The notes beneath the pieces were generated by a model, which did no database searches, was not told the origin of the DNA, and saw only the letters and a program-made list of their open reading frames with translations. Source: DASZMX01 sp035551475 (GTDB taxonomy: Bacteria > Verrucomicrobiota > Verrucomicrobiia > Limisphaerales > Palsa-1400). From it: a stretch of DNA of 64,000 bases. Each line of letters begins with the position of its first letter. Position 1 is the first letter of the stretch. The stretch spans positions 30,881 to 94,880 of the forward strand of contig DASZMX010000103.1 in assembly GCA_035551475.1 (NCBI GenBank), written 5' to 3'. The translations under genes and the position numbers were made by a program. Positions 47,970 through 56,329 of this stretch are shown piece after piece.

Positions 47970-48737
47970 TCATTTTCCAGGAGCGGGCGGCGGGATGGTT
48001 TGCCACGAAAACACGGCGTTGCCCCACGTCACCGCCGGGGCGCTGGGCTGCGGCGCAAACCGCCAGGAGCGCGCGCGCCGCAAAGCTTCCGCATCGGCGC
48101 CCGGCAGTCCGCCATCGCTGATCACGCACGCGGAAAGAACCTGCCCGGCGGGATCGACGGCGATTTGCACGATGGAATTGGCGGCCAGTTGCGCGCTCGC
48201 CTGCGCGGGGAGTTCGGCTGTGCTGGTCAACAAGCGGCGCCGCGCCAGGGGGCCTTCGAGCCGCACCGTGGAAGCGGACGGCGCCTGGTTGGCATCCGGC
48301 ACAAGCGAGGACGGCGGCGAAACGGTGGACGGCGGCGCGGAGAGGGTCGGCGAAAATTCGGCGCGATGGGAGCGCGAAGCCAAGCTCGGTTTCCATCCGC
48401 TGGAATTCATGGAGAGCCAGACATCGCGCGCCGGGCCGTCGCCGGCGTGATATTCCATCGGCGGTGTTTCCATCCAGGCCGCGCCGGAAAAGCCGCGTCG
48501 ATTGGGGGCTTGGAAAAGCGTGGGATCGCCCGCAAAAAGCGCGGTGGCCAATTGATCTTGCGCCATTGGGCGCGCCAAAAGGAGGGCGGTGAATTCCGGG
48601 GTTTTGGGCGCCATGACCTTGTGCGTGCGCTCGGCAAAACTCCAGATCAACCCGGCCTGCAAAATGAAAAGCGCCGCCGTGACCGTCCAAAACCGGGCCG
48701 GCCGCCAGGCTCCCAAAGGTGGCGCGACGCGGATCAT
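47970..48737 (-). CDS. TonB-like energy transducer
   Basis: A 255-residue protein: one N-terminal membrane helix (FWTVTAALFILQAGLIWSF), a Ser/Pro-rich periplasmic region and a C-terminal TonB-like beta domain (AANSIVQIAVDPAGQVLSACVISDGGLPGADAEALRRARSWRF). It follows exbD with an ATGA overlap, so it completes an exbB-exbD-tonB set distinct from tolQRA. A longer frame from 48807 is in another phase and is rejected. Confidence 0.8.
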   Translation of the reverse strand: MIRVAPPLGAWRPARFWTVTAALFILQAGLIWSFAERTHKVMAPKTPEFTALLLARPMAQDQLATALFAGDPTLFQAPNRRGFSGAAWMETPPMEYHAGDGPARDVWLSMNSSGWKPSLASRSHRAEFSPTLSAPPSTVSPPSSLVPDANQAPSASTVRLEGPLARRRLLTSTAELPAQASAQLAANSIVQIAVDPAGQVLSACVISDGGLPGADAEALRRARSWRFAPQPSAPAVTWGNAVFSWQTIPPPAPGK

Positions 48738-49348
48738 TGGCGGGGCACAATGAGCGCGGTCTTGAAGCCGATGTTTCGCGCCAGATCGCACAAGCGCATG
48801 AAAACATTGTTGGGCGCGTCCTTGTCCATTTCGAGCGCGAGCGTTAAATCCGAAGATTTCTCGCGCGCGGCCTGCAACCGTTTTTGCAACTCGGATTTCA
48901 ATTCCGCGTCATCGACCGGACGATTTTGGTAGAAGCACTGGCCGCGAAAATTCACCGAGACGATCACCGTAGGGTTCTCCGTGCCCGTCCATTGCGCCAC
49001 TTCCGGCAAATTAACTTCAAACCAGCCGCTGACCTCCTGCGCCGCGCGGCGGTCGGCGCCGGGATCGACCACCAGATTTACCCGGCCAATCGGCGGCTGC
49101 TGCAACGCGGCCTTCGCCTCGGCGCGATTGGTGTAGAGCACACCGCGAAATATCAAGGCGTTGGAGGCGGTGATTTCGAGTTTCTCCCCTCCCGCAGTCC
49201 CTGCCCCGCCGCCAAGCCGAATCAAGGCGCCGGGCGTGTACACCAGCGACGTCAACAACATGAATAAAACCAGCAGGAACGCGACCGAGGCCAGCGGCGC
49301 CGGGTCAAGCGGCCCTCGAAAAATGCGGGCGTGCCGGACAAATCTCAT
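48734..49348 (-). CDS. ExbD-like protein lacking the channel aspartate
   Basis: A 204-residue ExbD/TolR relative, longer than the usual 130-150. The membrane helix aligns as PLASVAFLLVLFML where typical ExbD has PFIDVMLVLLIIF: Ser21 replaces the proton-carrying Asp. The periplasmic part appears to contain two ExbD-like beta-alpha units (about 55-100 and 125-204). It overlaps exbB and tonB by ATGA on both sides. Either the set no longer uses a proton in the standard way or another acidic residue serves. Confidence 0.78.
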   Translation of the reverse strand: MRFVRHARIFRGPLDPAPLASVAFLLVLFMLLTSLVYTPGALIRLGGGAGTAGGEKLEITASNALIFRGVLYTNRAEAKAALQQPPIGRVNLVVDPGADRRAAQEVSGWFEVNLPEVAQWTGTENPTVIVSVNFRGQCFYQNRPVDDAELKSELQKRLQAAREKSSDLTLALEMDKDAPNNVFMRLCDLARNIGFKTALIVPRQ

Positions 49349-49950
49349 GGCGCGGTCACAATCTTGAGGATTTCGCTGGAAACCTGCTCCATGTCCAAAA
49401 TGATCGCATTCACGCGCCCCACCAAATAATTATAGCCGGCGTAACTCGGAATCGAAACCGCCAGCCCGGCGGCGGTGCAAATTAACGATTGCCAAATCCC
49501 GCCCGAAAGCTGGCCAACGTGCGCCGTCAAACCGGCGTCCTGGATTACCTGGAACGCCTTCATAAACCCCAGCACCGTGCCGAGCAGGCCGAGCAATGGG
49601 GCGATTTGCGCGATGGTGGCCAGCAGATTTAATTTCTGCTCCAGGCGCGGCACCTCCCATGCGCCGGCATCCTCCAAGGCCTCGCGCACGGCTTCGCGTC
49701 CCTGGTCGCGATTCAGGATCGCCACTTTGACAAGGCGCGCCACCGGCCCGGGCGTCGAGTCGCAAATCGCGAGGGCTTCCACCACATTTTCGCGCTTGAG
49801 CACGGTGCGAACGCCGTTCAGAAATTCGGCAGTGTTGATTTGCTCGCGATGATATTGCAGCAGGCGTTCAAAAAAGACCGCCAGGGCGACCGCACTGGCG
49901 GCTACGATCACCCAAATCATCGGCCCGCCTTCCGCTAAAAAATGAGGCAT
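49345..49950 (-). CDS. ExbB/TolQ-like proton channel, second set
   Basis: A 201-residue MotA/TolQ/ExbB protein with three membrane helices (about 8-30, 113-135 and 152-175), with ATIAQIAPLLGLLGTVLGFMKAF and ICTAAGLAVSIPSYAGYNYL carrying the conserved threonines. ATG 49950 is 6 nt after a TATAAG box (49962-49957); a longer start at 50301 would overlap the divergent gene. First gene of exbB-exbD-tonB-ribbon-guaB3. Confidence 0.85.
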   Translation of the reverse strand: MPHFLAEGGPMIWVIVAASAVALAVFFERLLQYHREQINTAEFLNGVRTVLKRENVVEALAICDSTPGPVARLVKVAILNRDQGREAVREALEDAGAWEVPRLEQKLNLLATIAQIAPLLGLLGTVLGFMKAFQVIQDAGLTAHVGQLSGGIWQSLICTAAGLAVSIPSYAGYNYLVGRVNAIILDMEQVSSEILKIVTAP

Positions 49951-49956
49951 CACACT

Positions 49957-49962
49957 CTTATA
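49957..49962 (-). promoter_or_regulatory. -10 box of exbB operon
   Basis: TATAAG, 5 of 6 to consensus, 6 nt before the ATG at 49950, with a weak -35 at N17. The 51-bp gap to the divergent hydrolase gene also contains TATAGAG on the other strand. Confidence 0.4.
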
Positions 49963-50001
49963 GAGTCGCCCCGCCCGGCATAAAAGGGCAAAGTTTCGCC
50001 C

Positions 50002-50895
50002 ATGCTGAAACACATTTTTTGGCTTTGGGCGCTCGCCTGCGCCGCGCGCGCCGCGGATTTTCCCGGCATTCTGATCGTGACTAACTTTGCCTCCGCGCCC
50101 TTCCCGCATCCCGAACGCGCGGCGGGCCACCGCCATGCCGACGACTTTTTTTCCAGCGCGGAACATTATCAGGACAGCAGCGTGGCCTTGTTTGCGCCGC
50201 CGGGTTTTCGCGCGGGGCCAACCGTTGATTTCGTGGTGCATTTCCACGGTTGGAATAACAACGTGACGAATGTCCTGGAAAAATATCGCCTGCCCGCCCA
50301 ATTCACCGCCAGCCGGCGCGACGCGATTTTAATCGTTCCGCAAGGGCCGTTGAACGCGGCGGATTCCTTCGGCGGCAAATTGGAGGACGCGGGCGGCTTC
50401 AAACGTTTCATGGAGGAAGCCATGCGCGTTCTGCGCGAGCGCGGCGTGATCGGCGAAGCGGCTCTCGGCCAAATCATCCTCTCCGGGCACAGCGGCGGCT
50501 ACGAAGTCATGTCCGCGATTGTGGCCGGCGGCGGACTGACGGATCATGTGCAGGAAATCTGGCTGTTCGACGCTCTCTACGCCCACGCCGAACGCTTCGC
50601 GCTCTGGTTCGATCATCATCCCGGGAGATTCATCGACCTTTACACCGAGCACGGCGGCACCAAAGGCGAAAGCGAAAATTTGATGGCGGCGCTGCGCGAA
50701 AATCACGTTCCATTTTTCGCGGGCGAGGAAGGCGCGGCCACCGCGGCGGAGCTGCGCGCCAATCGGCTGGTGTTTCTTTTCAGCGCGCTGCCGCACGATG
50801 AAGTCCTGCAAACCCACGACACCTGGCGCGCGTTTCTGGAGACAAGCGCGCTGCCGGAAGTGAAAACTATTTACAACTCGGAGGCAAAACCATAA
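50002..50895 (+). CDS. Secreted alpha/beta-hydrolase-like protein
   Basis: A 297-residue protein with a signal peptide (IFWLWALACAARA), VDFVVHFHGWNNNV as the oxyanion-side strand, and a probable nucleophile Ser164 in LSGHSGGYEV. The end has PHDEVLQTHDTW with a candidate catalytic His. Similar to poly-hydroxybutyrate depolymerase or esterase-like proteins, but I cannot name the family. Leads a unit with the SGNH hydrolase (9 nt) and ROK kinase (3 nt). Confidence 0.65.
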   Translation: MLKHIFWLWALACAARAADFPGILIVTNFASAPFPHPERAAGHRHADDFFSSAEHYQDSSVALFAPPGFRAGPTVDFVVHFHGWNNNVTNVLEKYRLPAQFTASRRDAILIVPQGPLNAADSFGGKLEDAGGFKRFMEEAMRVLRERGVIGEAALGQIILSGHSGGYEVMSAIVAGGGLTDHVQEIWLFDALYAHAERFALWFDHHPGRFIDLYTEHGGTKGESENLMAALRENHVPFFAGEEGAATAAELRANRLVFLFSALPHDEVLQTHDTWRAFLETSALPEVKTIYNSEAKP

Positions 50896-50904
50896 GACGT
50901 AGGC

Positions 50905-52206
50905 ATGAAATTCAGCTCTGCCTATCTCGTATTGACACTTGTCGCCGGCTGGTCCGCCGCCGCGCAGCCCATGATGAGCCTGCCTGCGGACCCTTATTTC
51001 TCGCGGGTGCATTTGCTGGAGGCGCCGGCGGCGCGCCGGCCCGTCTTGCGCCAAGGTGATCGCCTCGCCATTTGCGGCGACTCGATCACCGAGCAGAAAA
51101 TGTATTCGCGCATCATGGAGACATATCTCACGGTGGCGCTCCCGGAGTTGGACATCCAAGTGCGGCAATACGGCTGGGGCGGTGAATGGGCGCGCGGCTT
51201 TTTGGCGCGCATGACGAATGACACGCTGCGATTCAACCCCACCGTCGCCACGACCTGCTACGGCATGAACGATCATCAATACCGCCCGTACGAGAACAAT
51301 ATTGGCGAATCCTACGCTTCCAACATGACGGATGTGGTCCTGGCGTTTGAAAGCGCCGGCACACGCGTCGTCGTCGGTTCGCCTGGCTGCATGGGATTCC
51401 ATTCGGCGCCGTGGTCGAAAACCAAAACGCCGTCGGATGAAGACAATATCAGTCTCGGCATGCTGCGGAACATCGACATCGAAATCGCGGCGGCGGAACA
51501 CACCGGTTTCGCGGATGTTTTCTGGCCAATGTTCAAGGCGCAGTTCGACGCGCACAACCGTTTCGGAACAAATTACGCGCTGGCCGGAAAAGATTCGGTC
51601 CATCCCGGCTGGGCGGGCCACACCATCATGGCCTACGCTTTCCTCAAAGCGCTGGATGTGCCCGGCGACATTGGCACGTTCACCGTGGATTTGGCCGCCA
51701 ACAAAGCGACCGCCTCCGAGGGTCATCATGTGATCTCCTGCGCCAATGGCGCCGTGACGATTGAAAGCCATCGCTATCCTTTCTGCGCTGACGGCCCGGT
51801 CGATTCCGACACCAGCATCCGCTCCGGCATGGCGCTGGTTCCGTTCAACCACGATTTGAACCGTCTGATGTTGGTTGTAAAACATGCGAAGGCGAAAAAC
51901 TACAAGGTCGCGTGGGGCGAGGTTTCGCATGATTATTCCGCGGCGCAATTGGCCAAAGGCGTGAACCTCGCGGATGATTTTCCCGTGAATCCCTTCTCCA
52001 GCGCGTTTCAAGCGGTGGATGAGGCGGTGGCGAAAAAGCAGGCCTTCGAGACCGTCCAAATCAAGCAGAAATTCCACGGCGATTCCGGGAAAGCCGACAT
52101 GGAAAAAACCGTGGCGGAGACGGAAGCGGCGCGCGAACCCCTGGTGGCTGCCGTCAAGACGGCGTTCGTGCCGGTCACTCATACAATCACCTTGACGGCT
52201 GAATAA
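50905..52206 (+). CDS. Secreted SGNH/GDSL hydrolase
   Basis: A 433-residue protein with a signal peptide (YLVLTLVAGWSAAAQ) and the four SGNH blocks: GDSIT (Ser60), a Gly in block II (YGWGGEWARG), YGMNDH (Asn) and the late DSVHPGWAGH with the Asp-His pair. These enzymes deacylate polysaccharides or lipids. The C-terminal 170 residues form a beta-rich domain of unclear role. It sits between the alpha/beta hydrolase and a ROK kinase, suggesting a small carbohydrate-processing operon. Confidence 0.82.
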   Translation: MKFSSAYLVLTLVAGWSAAAQPMMSLPADPYFSRVHLLEAPAARRPVLRQGDRLAICGDSITEQKMYSRIMETYLTVALPELDIQVRQYGWGGEWARGFLARMTNDTLRFNPTVATTCYGMNDHQYRPYENNIGESYASNMTDVVLAFESAGTRVVVGSPGCMGFHSAPWSKTKTPSDEDNISLGMLRNIDIEIAAAEHTGFADVFWPMFKAQFDAHNRFGTNYALAGKDSVHPGWAGHTIMAYAFLKALDVPGDIGTFTVDLAANKATASEGHHVISCANGAVTIESHRYPFCADGPVDSDTSIRSGMALVPFNHDLNRLMLVVKHAKAKNYKVAWGEVSHDYSAAQLAKGVNLADDFPVNPFSSAFQAVDEAVAKKQAFETVQIKQKFHGDSGKADMEKTVAETEAAREPLVAAVKTAFVPVTHTITLTAE

Positions 52207-52209
52207 TTC

Positions 52210-53154
52210 ATGCCGCGGACTTTCCTCGGCATCGAGATTGGCGGGACCAAACTCCAACTCTGCCTCGGCCGGGAGGACGGGGGCATCACGGAGCGTTATC
52301 GCTCGGTGGTCGCGGCCGCTGACGGCGCCGCCGGCATCCGCCGCCATATCGAAATGGCGCTGCGGCAAATTAAAACGCCCTTCGCCGCCCTCGGCGTCGG
52401 TTACGGCGGGCCCATTGATTGGAAAACCGGCCGCGTCTGCTGCTCGCATCACATTGAAGGCTGGAATGATTTTCCGCTCGGCGAATGGCTCGAAAAATTG
52501 GCGGGCGCGCCGGTTTTTCTGGATAACGACGCCAATGTCGCCGCCTTGGGGGAAGCGCGCCACGGCGCGGCGGTGGGATTCAATCCTTCATTTTATGTGA
52601 CACTCGGCAGCGGCGTGGGCGGTGGCCTAATTGTGGACGGCGCGATTTATCATGGGGCCAAACCGGGGGAATGCGAAATTGGCCACATCCGCCTGGACAA
52701 AAGCGGCACGATCGTCGAGTCGCAATGCTCGGGCTGGTCGCTGGATGCGAAAGTGCGGGCGCTCATGGTCGCGGAGCCGGAAGGTTTTCTCGCCCGGAAC
52801 GCCTCCGCGACGCTGGGCGGCGAAACCAAACTGCTCGCGCCCGGCCTGGCCGCCAATGACGCGGCTTCGGCGCGGATTTTATTCAACATGGCGGACGACC
52901 TGGCTCTGGCGCTGTCGCACGTCTCGCAATTATTGCATCCTGAAATTGTCGTTCTCGGCGGCGGCGTGTCATTAATCGGAGAGCCTTTGCGCCTCGCCGT
53001 GGAATCCGCCCTGGCCAAATATATAATGCGCGCCCACGCGCCCGGCCCGAAAATCGCCCTGGCAAAATTAGGCGAGGACGCCGTGCCGGTGGGCGCGCTG
53101 GCCCTGGCGGCGTTACGGCACGATGACGCGCAAGGCGTTCGGCACAACGGATAA
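52210..53154 (+). CDS. ROK-family sugar kinase
   Basis: A 314-residue ROK protein: phosphate motif GIEIGGTKLQLCLG, VGYGGPID, catalytic Asp in FLDNDANVAALGEA, SGVGGGLI, and VVLGGGVSLIG. The zinc motif normally CxCGxxGCxE is degenerate (ESQCSGWSLD), so it probably lacks the structural zinc and may differ in regulation or substrate from glucokinases. Its 3' end overlaps the convergent lipid kinase gene by 42 nt. Confidence 0.8.
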   Translation: MPRTFLGIEIGGTKLQLCLGREDGGITERYRSVVAAADGAAGIRRHIEMALRQIKTPFAALGVGYGGPIDWKTGRVCCSHHIEGWNDFPLGEWLEKLAGAPVFLDNDANVAALGEARHGAAVGFNPSFYVTLGSGVGGGLIVDGAIYHGAKPGECEIGHIRLDKSGTIVESQCSGWSLDAKVRALMVAEPEGFLARNASATLGGETKLLAPGLAANDAASARILFNMADDLALALSHVSQLLHPEIVVLGGGVSLIGEPLRLAVESALAKYIMRAHAPGPKIALAKLGEDAVPVGALALAALRHDDAQGVRHNG

Positions 53155-53985
53155 ACGCGCGGGCAATTCGCCGACGTTTTCGCCGTCCAATTGCAGCATG
53201 ACCCGGCTGGCGCTCGTCAGCTTCACGGATTTCGCCTGCGACCGCACCGCCGAGCTCATCTGGCCGAGGCGCCCGGTCACCATGCCAAACGCCGCCTGCG
53301 CCAGGCGCGGCACGCTGACTTTCGGAAACACGCACACCTCCAGCAAACCATCGCGCAGGCTCGCCTTCGGAAAAAACGAAAAACTGCCGCCGTAGTAACG
53401 CCCATTTCCCAGCAACACCAATTCGCCCGCCGCGCCGTTCTCCACCGCGATCATCGGCTGCGGCTCGCGCCAGGCTTGCAAGCCGGCAACGACATACGCG
53501 AGCGGCCCGATTTTTTTCTTCAGTTTCCAATTCACCAGCTCAATCGCCCGCGAATCAATGCCCGCGCCGGCCAACTGCACAAAAAATCGCACCTGCCCCG
53601 AGTCAAATTCCGCGCGCCCCAAATCCACCAAAGTTTCGCGGCCCGCGCCAATTGTTCCCCAGGCGGCGCGAACGCCGCGCGGCAACCCCAATTCCCGCGC
53701 AAAAACGTTCACCGTGCCCAGCGGCAAAATGCCGAGCTTCACTCCCGTCAATCCGCCGGGCGCCACGGCGATGCCGTTGACGACTTCATTGATGGTGCCG
53801 TCGCCGCCCGCCGCGACAATGACTTTAAAGCCGTCGCGCACCGCCTGCGCCGCCAGCGTTTGGGCATGTCCGGGTCCTGTTGTCAAGAGCACAGCGCATT
53901 GGCCAATCCAGGTCTGGAGCCCGGCATGCACCGCGCGCGCTTTTTCGCCGCGGGCGGTGGGATTGAAAATCAGGCACGAGCGCAC
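53113..53985 (-). CDS. Diacylglycerol kinase-family lipid kinase
   Basis: A 290-residue protein of the YegS/DgkB type: NPTARGEKARA at the start, the glycine-rich IVAAGGDGTINEVVNG, LGILPLGTVNVFARELGL, and a C-terminal beta domain ending in LDGENVGE. It would phosphorylate diacylglycerol or another lipid at the inner membrane. GTG start. It lies 21 nt after lhgO on the same strand. Confidence 0.85.
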   Translation of the reverse strand: MRSCLIFNPTARGEKARAVHAGLQTWIGQCAVLLTTGPGHAQTLAAQAVRDGFKVIVAAGGDGTINEVVNGIAVAPGGLTGVKLGILPLGTVNVFARELGLPRGVRAAWGTIGAGRETLVDLGRAEFDSGQVRFFVQLAGAGIDSRAIELVNWKLKKKIGPLAYVVAGLQAWREPQPMIAVENGAAGELVLLGNGRYYGGSFSFFPKASLRDGLLEVCVFPKVSVPRLAQAAFGMVTGRLGQMSSAVRSQAKSVKLTSASRVMLQLDGENVGELPARLSVVPNALRVIVP

Positions 53986-54006
53986 AGTTCTTCCGCGTGT
54001 CAGCGC

Positions 54007-55224
54007 CTACGGAAAATGCGCGGCGACATACCCGGCGATTTCCCCGCCGATGGCCAGCGAGGCGGTCGCAGCGGGGCTCGGGGCGTTGAGCACATGCAAG
54101 GCGCGGGGCCGTTGCACGAGGCAAAAATCCTGCACCAACTCTCCATCCACCGACATGGCCTGGGCCCGCACGCCCGCGCCGCCGTGCGCCAGATCCTCCA
54201 TTTGAATTTCCGGCACGAGCCGCTGCAACGCTTCGCAAAAAAGGCGTTTGCTGAAGGAGCGTTTGATTTCGGCCCAACTCATGGCCTGATGCTTTTTCAG
54301 AAATGCCCACAGCCCCGGAAAGCTGAGCGCGTCAAATAAATCCAACGCGTTAAAATCGGTTTTGCGATAACCCTCGCGCGAGCAGGCCAGCACGGCATTG
54401 GGCCCCGCCTCCACGCCGCCTTCGATCAGCCTGGTGAAATGCACGCCGAGAAAGGGAAATTGCGGATCGGGCACGGGGTAGATGAGATGCCGCACCAAAT
54501 GCTGCCGTTCGGGGCGCAATTTGAAATACTCCCCGCGAAACGGAATGATGCGGACATCGCGCTGATCGCCCGAGAGCTCGGCCACGCGATCACAATGCAA
54601 CCCCGCGCAATTCACAATATAACTCGCCTCCCAAGCGCCGGCTTCCGTCTCCACCGTCCAGCCATCCGAGCGCCCGCGCAATCCGACGACCTTGGCGCGC
54701 GTCACGACGCGGCCGCCCTGCCCTTCAATTTTGGCCGCCATCGTCTGGCAAACCTGCATGTAATCCACAATCCCCTCTTGCGGCACATGCACCGCAGCCA
54801 CCCCCGCGACATGCGGTTCAATCTCCAGCATTTGCGCGCGGGATAATTTGCGCAATCCCGCCAAACCGTTCTTTTGCCCGCGATCGTATAAATGGTTAAG
54901 CCGCGCCATTTCCGATTCGTCCACCGCCACCACGAGCTTGCCGCAAATTTCGTGATGAATCTTGTTCTCCTGGCAAAACGCCACCATCTCGCGGATGCCG
55001 TCCACCGCCAGGCGGGCCTTGATGGAGCCCGGCTTGTAATAAAGGCCCGCGTGCAGCACCCCGCTGTTGTTCGTGGATTGGTGGCGCCCGACGCCGGCTT
55101 CTTTTTCCAAGGTGACGATCTCGAACCCGGGAAATTTCCGGCCAAGTTTCAGCGTGGTCGCCAACCCGACGATCCCGCCCCCGATGACAATGATGCGTTT
55201 TGGTTGCACTTTCTCGCGCCTCAT
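54007..55224 (-). CDS. lhgO: L-2-hydroxyglutarate oxidase LhgO-like
   Basis: A 405-residue FAD enzyme of the DAO family: dinucleotide motif IIVIGGGIVGLATTLKLG, then VGRHQSTNNSGVLHAGLYYKPGSIKARL, which is characteristic of LhgO/YgaF, and FRGEYFKLRPE plus a C-terminal AIGGEIAGYVAAHF FAD-binding end. It oxidises L-2-hydroxyglutarate to 2-oxoglutarate, feeding electrons to quinone. Two-gene unit with the lipid kinase. The ATG at 55224 is used; an upstream extension adds unrelated residues. Confidence 0.88.
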   Translation of the reverse strand: MRREKVQPKRIIVIGGGIVGLATTLKLGRKFPGFEIVTLEKEAGVGRHQSTNNSGVLHAGLYYKPGSIKARLAVDGIREMVAFCQENKIHHEICGKLVVAVDESEMARLNHLYDRGQKNGLAGLRKLSRAQMLEIEPHVAGVAAVHVPQEGIVDYMQVCQTMAAKIEGQGGRVVTRAKVVGLRGRSDGWTVETEAGAWEASYIVNCAGLHCDRVAELSGDQRDVRIIPFRGEYFKLRPERQHLVRHLIYPVPDPQFPFLGVHFTRLIEGGVEAGPNAVLACSREGYRKTDFNALDLFDALSFPGLWAFLKKHQAMSWAEIKRSFSKRLFCEALQRLVPEIQMEDLAHGGAGVRAQAMSVDGELVQDFCLVQRPRALHVLNAPSPAATASLAIGGEIAGYVAAHFP

Positions 55225-55319
55225 GCTGTCGTCAAAGCCCAGGCACGTCAAGCAACGCACACGCCGGCTCAGTTTCCTGATTTTCTGAGTGCAGATCACC
55301 GGGCATTCCAAAATAGCTG

Positions 55320-55348
55320 TTGTCTGCCTCGGGTGTATCCACTATCAA
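55320..55348 (+). promoter_or_regulatory. Leaderless-type promoter of lipoprotein TIM barrel
   Basis: TTGTCT (55320-55325), 17-nt spacer, TATCAA (55343-55348), then 9 nt to the ATG at 55358. Confidence 0.4.
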
Positions 55349-55357
55349 TAACTCCTG

Positions 55358-56248
55358 ATGAGCATCCAGTTTTCCAATAATCGGCTCTGGCGTCGGTTCT
55401 CGCTCGTGACTGCGGTCGCGTGCGTGGCGGCGGTCGGAGTGTTCAGCGGTTGCATGACGGGCAGTCATAGCGGCAAGGGCAAGCTTGGCCTGCAGCTTTA
55501 CAGCTTGCGCGCGCAATTAGGCGCCAGCATGAGCGCGCTCGATGAAGTCCGCAATTGGGGCATCAAATACGTGGAGCTGGCGGGAACCTATAAGAAAACT
55601 CCCGAACAATTCAAGGCGGAGCTGGACAAACGCGGCCTGGTTGCGGTGTCGGGCCATTTCTCTTTCGAAGAATGGAGTCGCGACCCGGAAACAGTCCTCG
55701 CCCAAGCCGAAAAGCTCGGGTTGAAATATGTCGGCGTCGCTTGGATTCCCCACGGCGATAAGTTTGACGAAGCCACCTGCCGCAAAGCGGCCAAGGTCTT
55801 CAATCACGCCGGCGAATTGGCCGCGCGCCATCACATGGTCTTCTTCTATCACACGCACGGCTACGAATTTGTGCCGTTCGAGAATGGGACGCTCTTTGAC
55901 TTGCTGCTGAAGGAGACCGATCCCAACCTCGTCAAGCTGGAGATGGACATTTTCTGGATCGCCCATGCCGGCCAGGACCCGGTCAAATTGCTGGAGGCGC
56001 ATCCGGACCGCTTTGAACTGATGCATGTCAAAGACATGCGCAAGAGCACCGAGACCGGCCTGGCGACCGGACATTCCGACGTGCGCAACGACGTCGCGAT
56101 GGGCGAAGGCAAATTGCCGCTGCCCGAGATCCTGGAGGCGGGCAAGCGCATTGGCATCAAATACTATTTCATCGAGGACGAGTCGCCCAGCTCCGAGCAG
56201 CAGATTCCCCAGAGCGTGGCGTATTTGGAAAAATACCTGCAAAAATAA
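55358..56248 (+). CDS. Lipoprotein sugar-phosphate isomerase/epimerase-like TIM barrel
   Basis: A 296-residue protein with lipobox GVFSGC (Cys at 32) after a hydrophobic helix, then an AP-endonuclease-2/xylose-isomerase-like barrel: LGLQLYSLRAQLG, WGIKYVELAGTY, VGVAWIPHGDKFDE, FYHTHGYEF, LEMDIFWIAHAGQDPVKLL, MHVKDM, YYFIEDESP. The Glu, His and Asp residues that bind metal are present. It would act on a sugar at the outer face of the envelope. Substrate unknown. Single gene, followed by dapA 81 nt later. Confidence 0.8.
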   Translation: MSIQFSNNRLWRRFSLVTAVACVAAVGVFSGCMTGSHSGKGKLGLQLYSLRAQLGASMSALDEVRNWGIKYVELAGTYKKTPEQFKAELDKRGLVAVSGHFSFEEWSRDPETVLAQAEKLGLKYVGVAWIPHGDKFDEATCRKAAKVFNHAGELAARHHMVFFYHTHGYEFVPFENGTLFDLLLKETDPNLVKLEMDIFWIAHAGQDPVKLLEAHPDRFELMHVKDMRKSTETGLATGHSDVRNDVAMGEGKLPLPEILEAGKRIGIKYYFIEDESPSSEQQIPQSVAYLEKYLQK

Positions 56249-56249
56249 C

Positions 56250-56308
56250 AGGCGGAGACAGCCGCGGGCATTCGCCAGGCCGGGAACGGACGCGCGTGCG
56301 CTCCGCCT
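56250..56308. repeat. 8-bp inverted repeat upstream of dapA
   Basis: AGGCGGAG (56250-56257) and CTCCGCCT (56301-56308), 43 nt apart, in the 81-bp gap before dapA. No T-tract and not a known lysine riboswitch layout. Confidence 0.4.
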
Positions 56309-56329
56309 TGGGCTCATTTCACGACAACT

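Noticed and set aside
47953..48807. Alternative 284-codon frame in the tonB region
   Set aside because: Another phase of the same stretch; the frame 47970-48737 has the TonB-like C-terminus, membrane helix and an ATGA overlap with exbD.
50329..52563. 744-codon open frame on the minus strand
   Set aside because: Antisense to the alpha/beta hydrolase and SGNH hydrolase genes, whose motifs are clear.
56249..56329. Lysine riboswitch before dapA
   Set aside because: The gap is only 81 bp and lacks the conserved lysine riboswitch elements.
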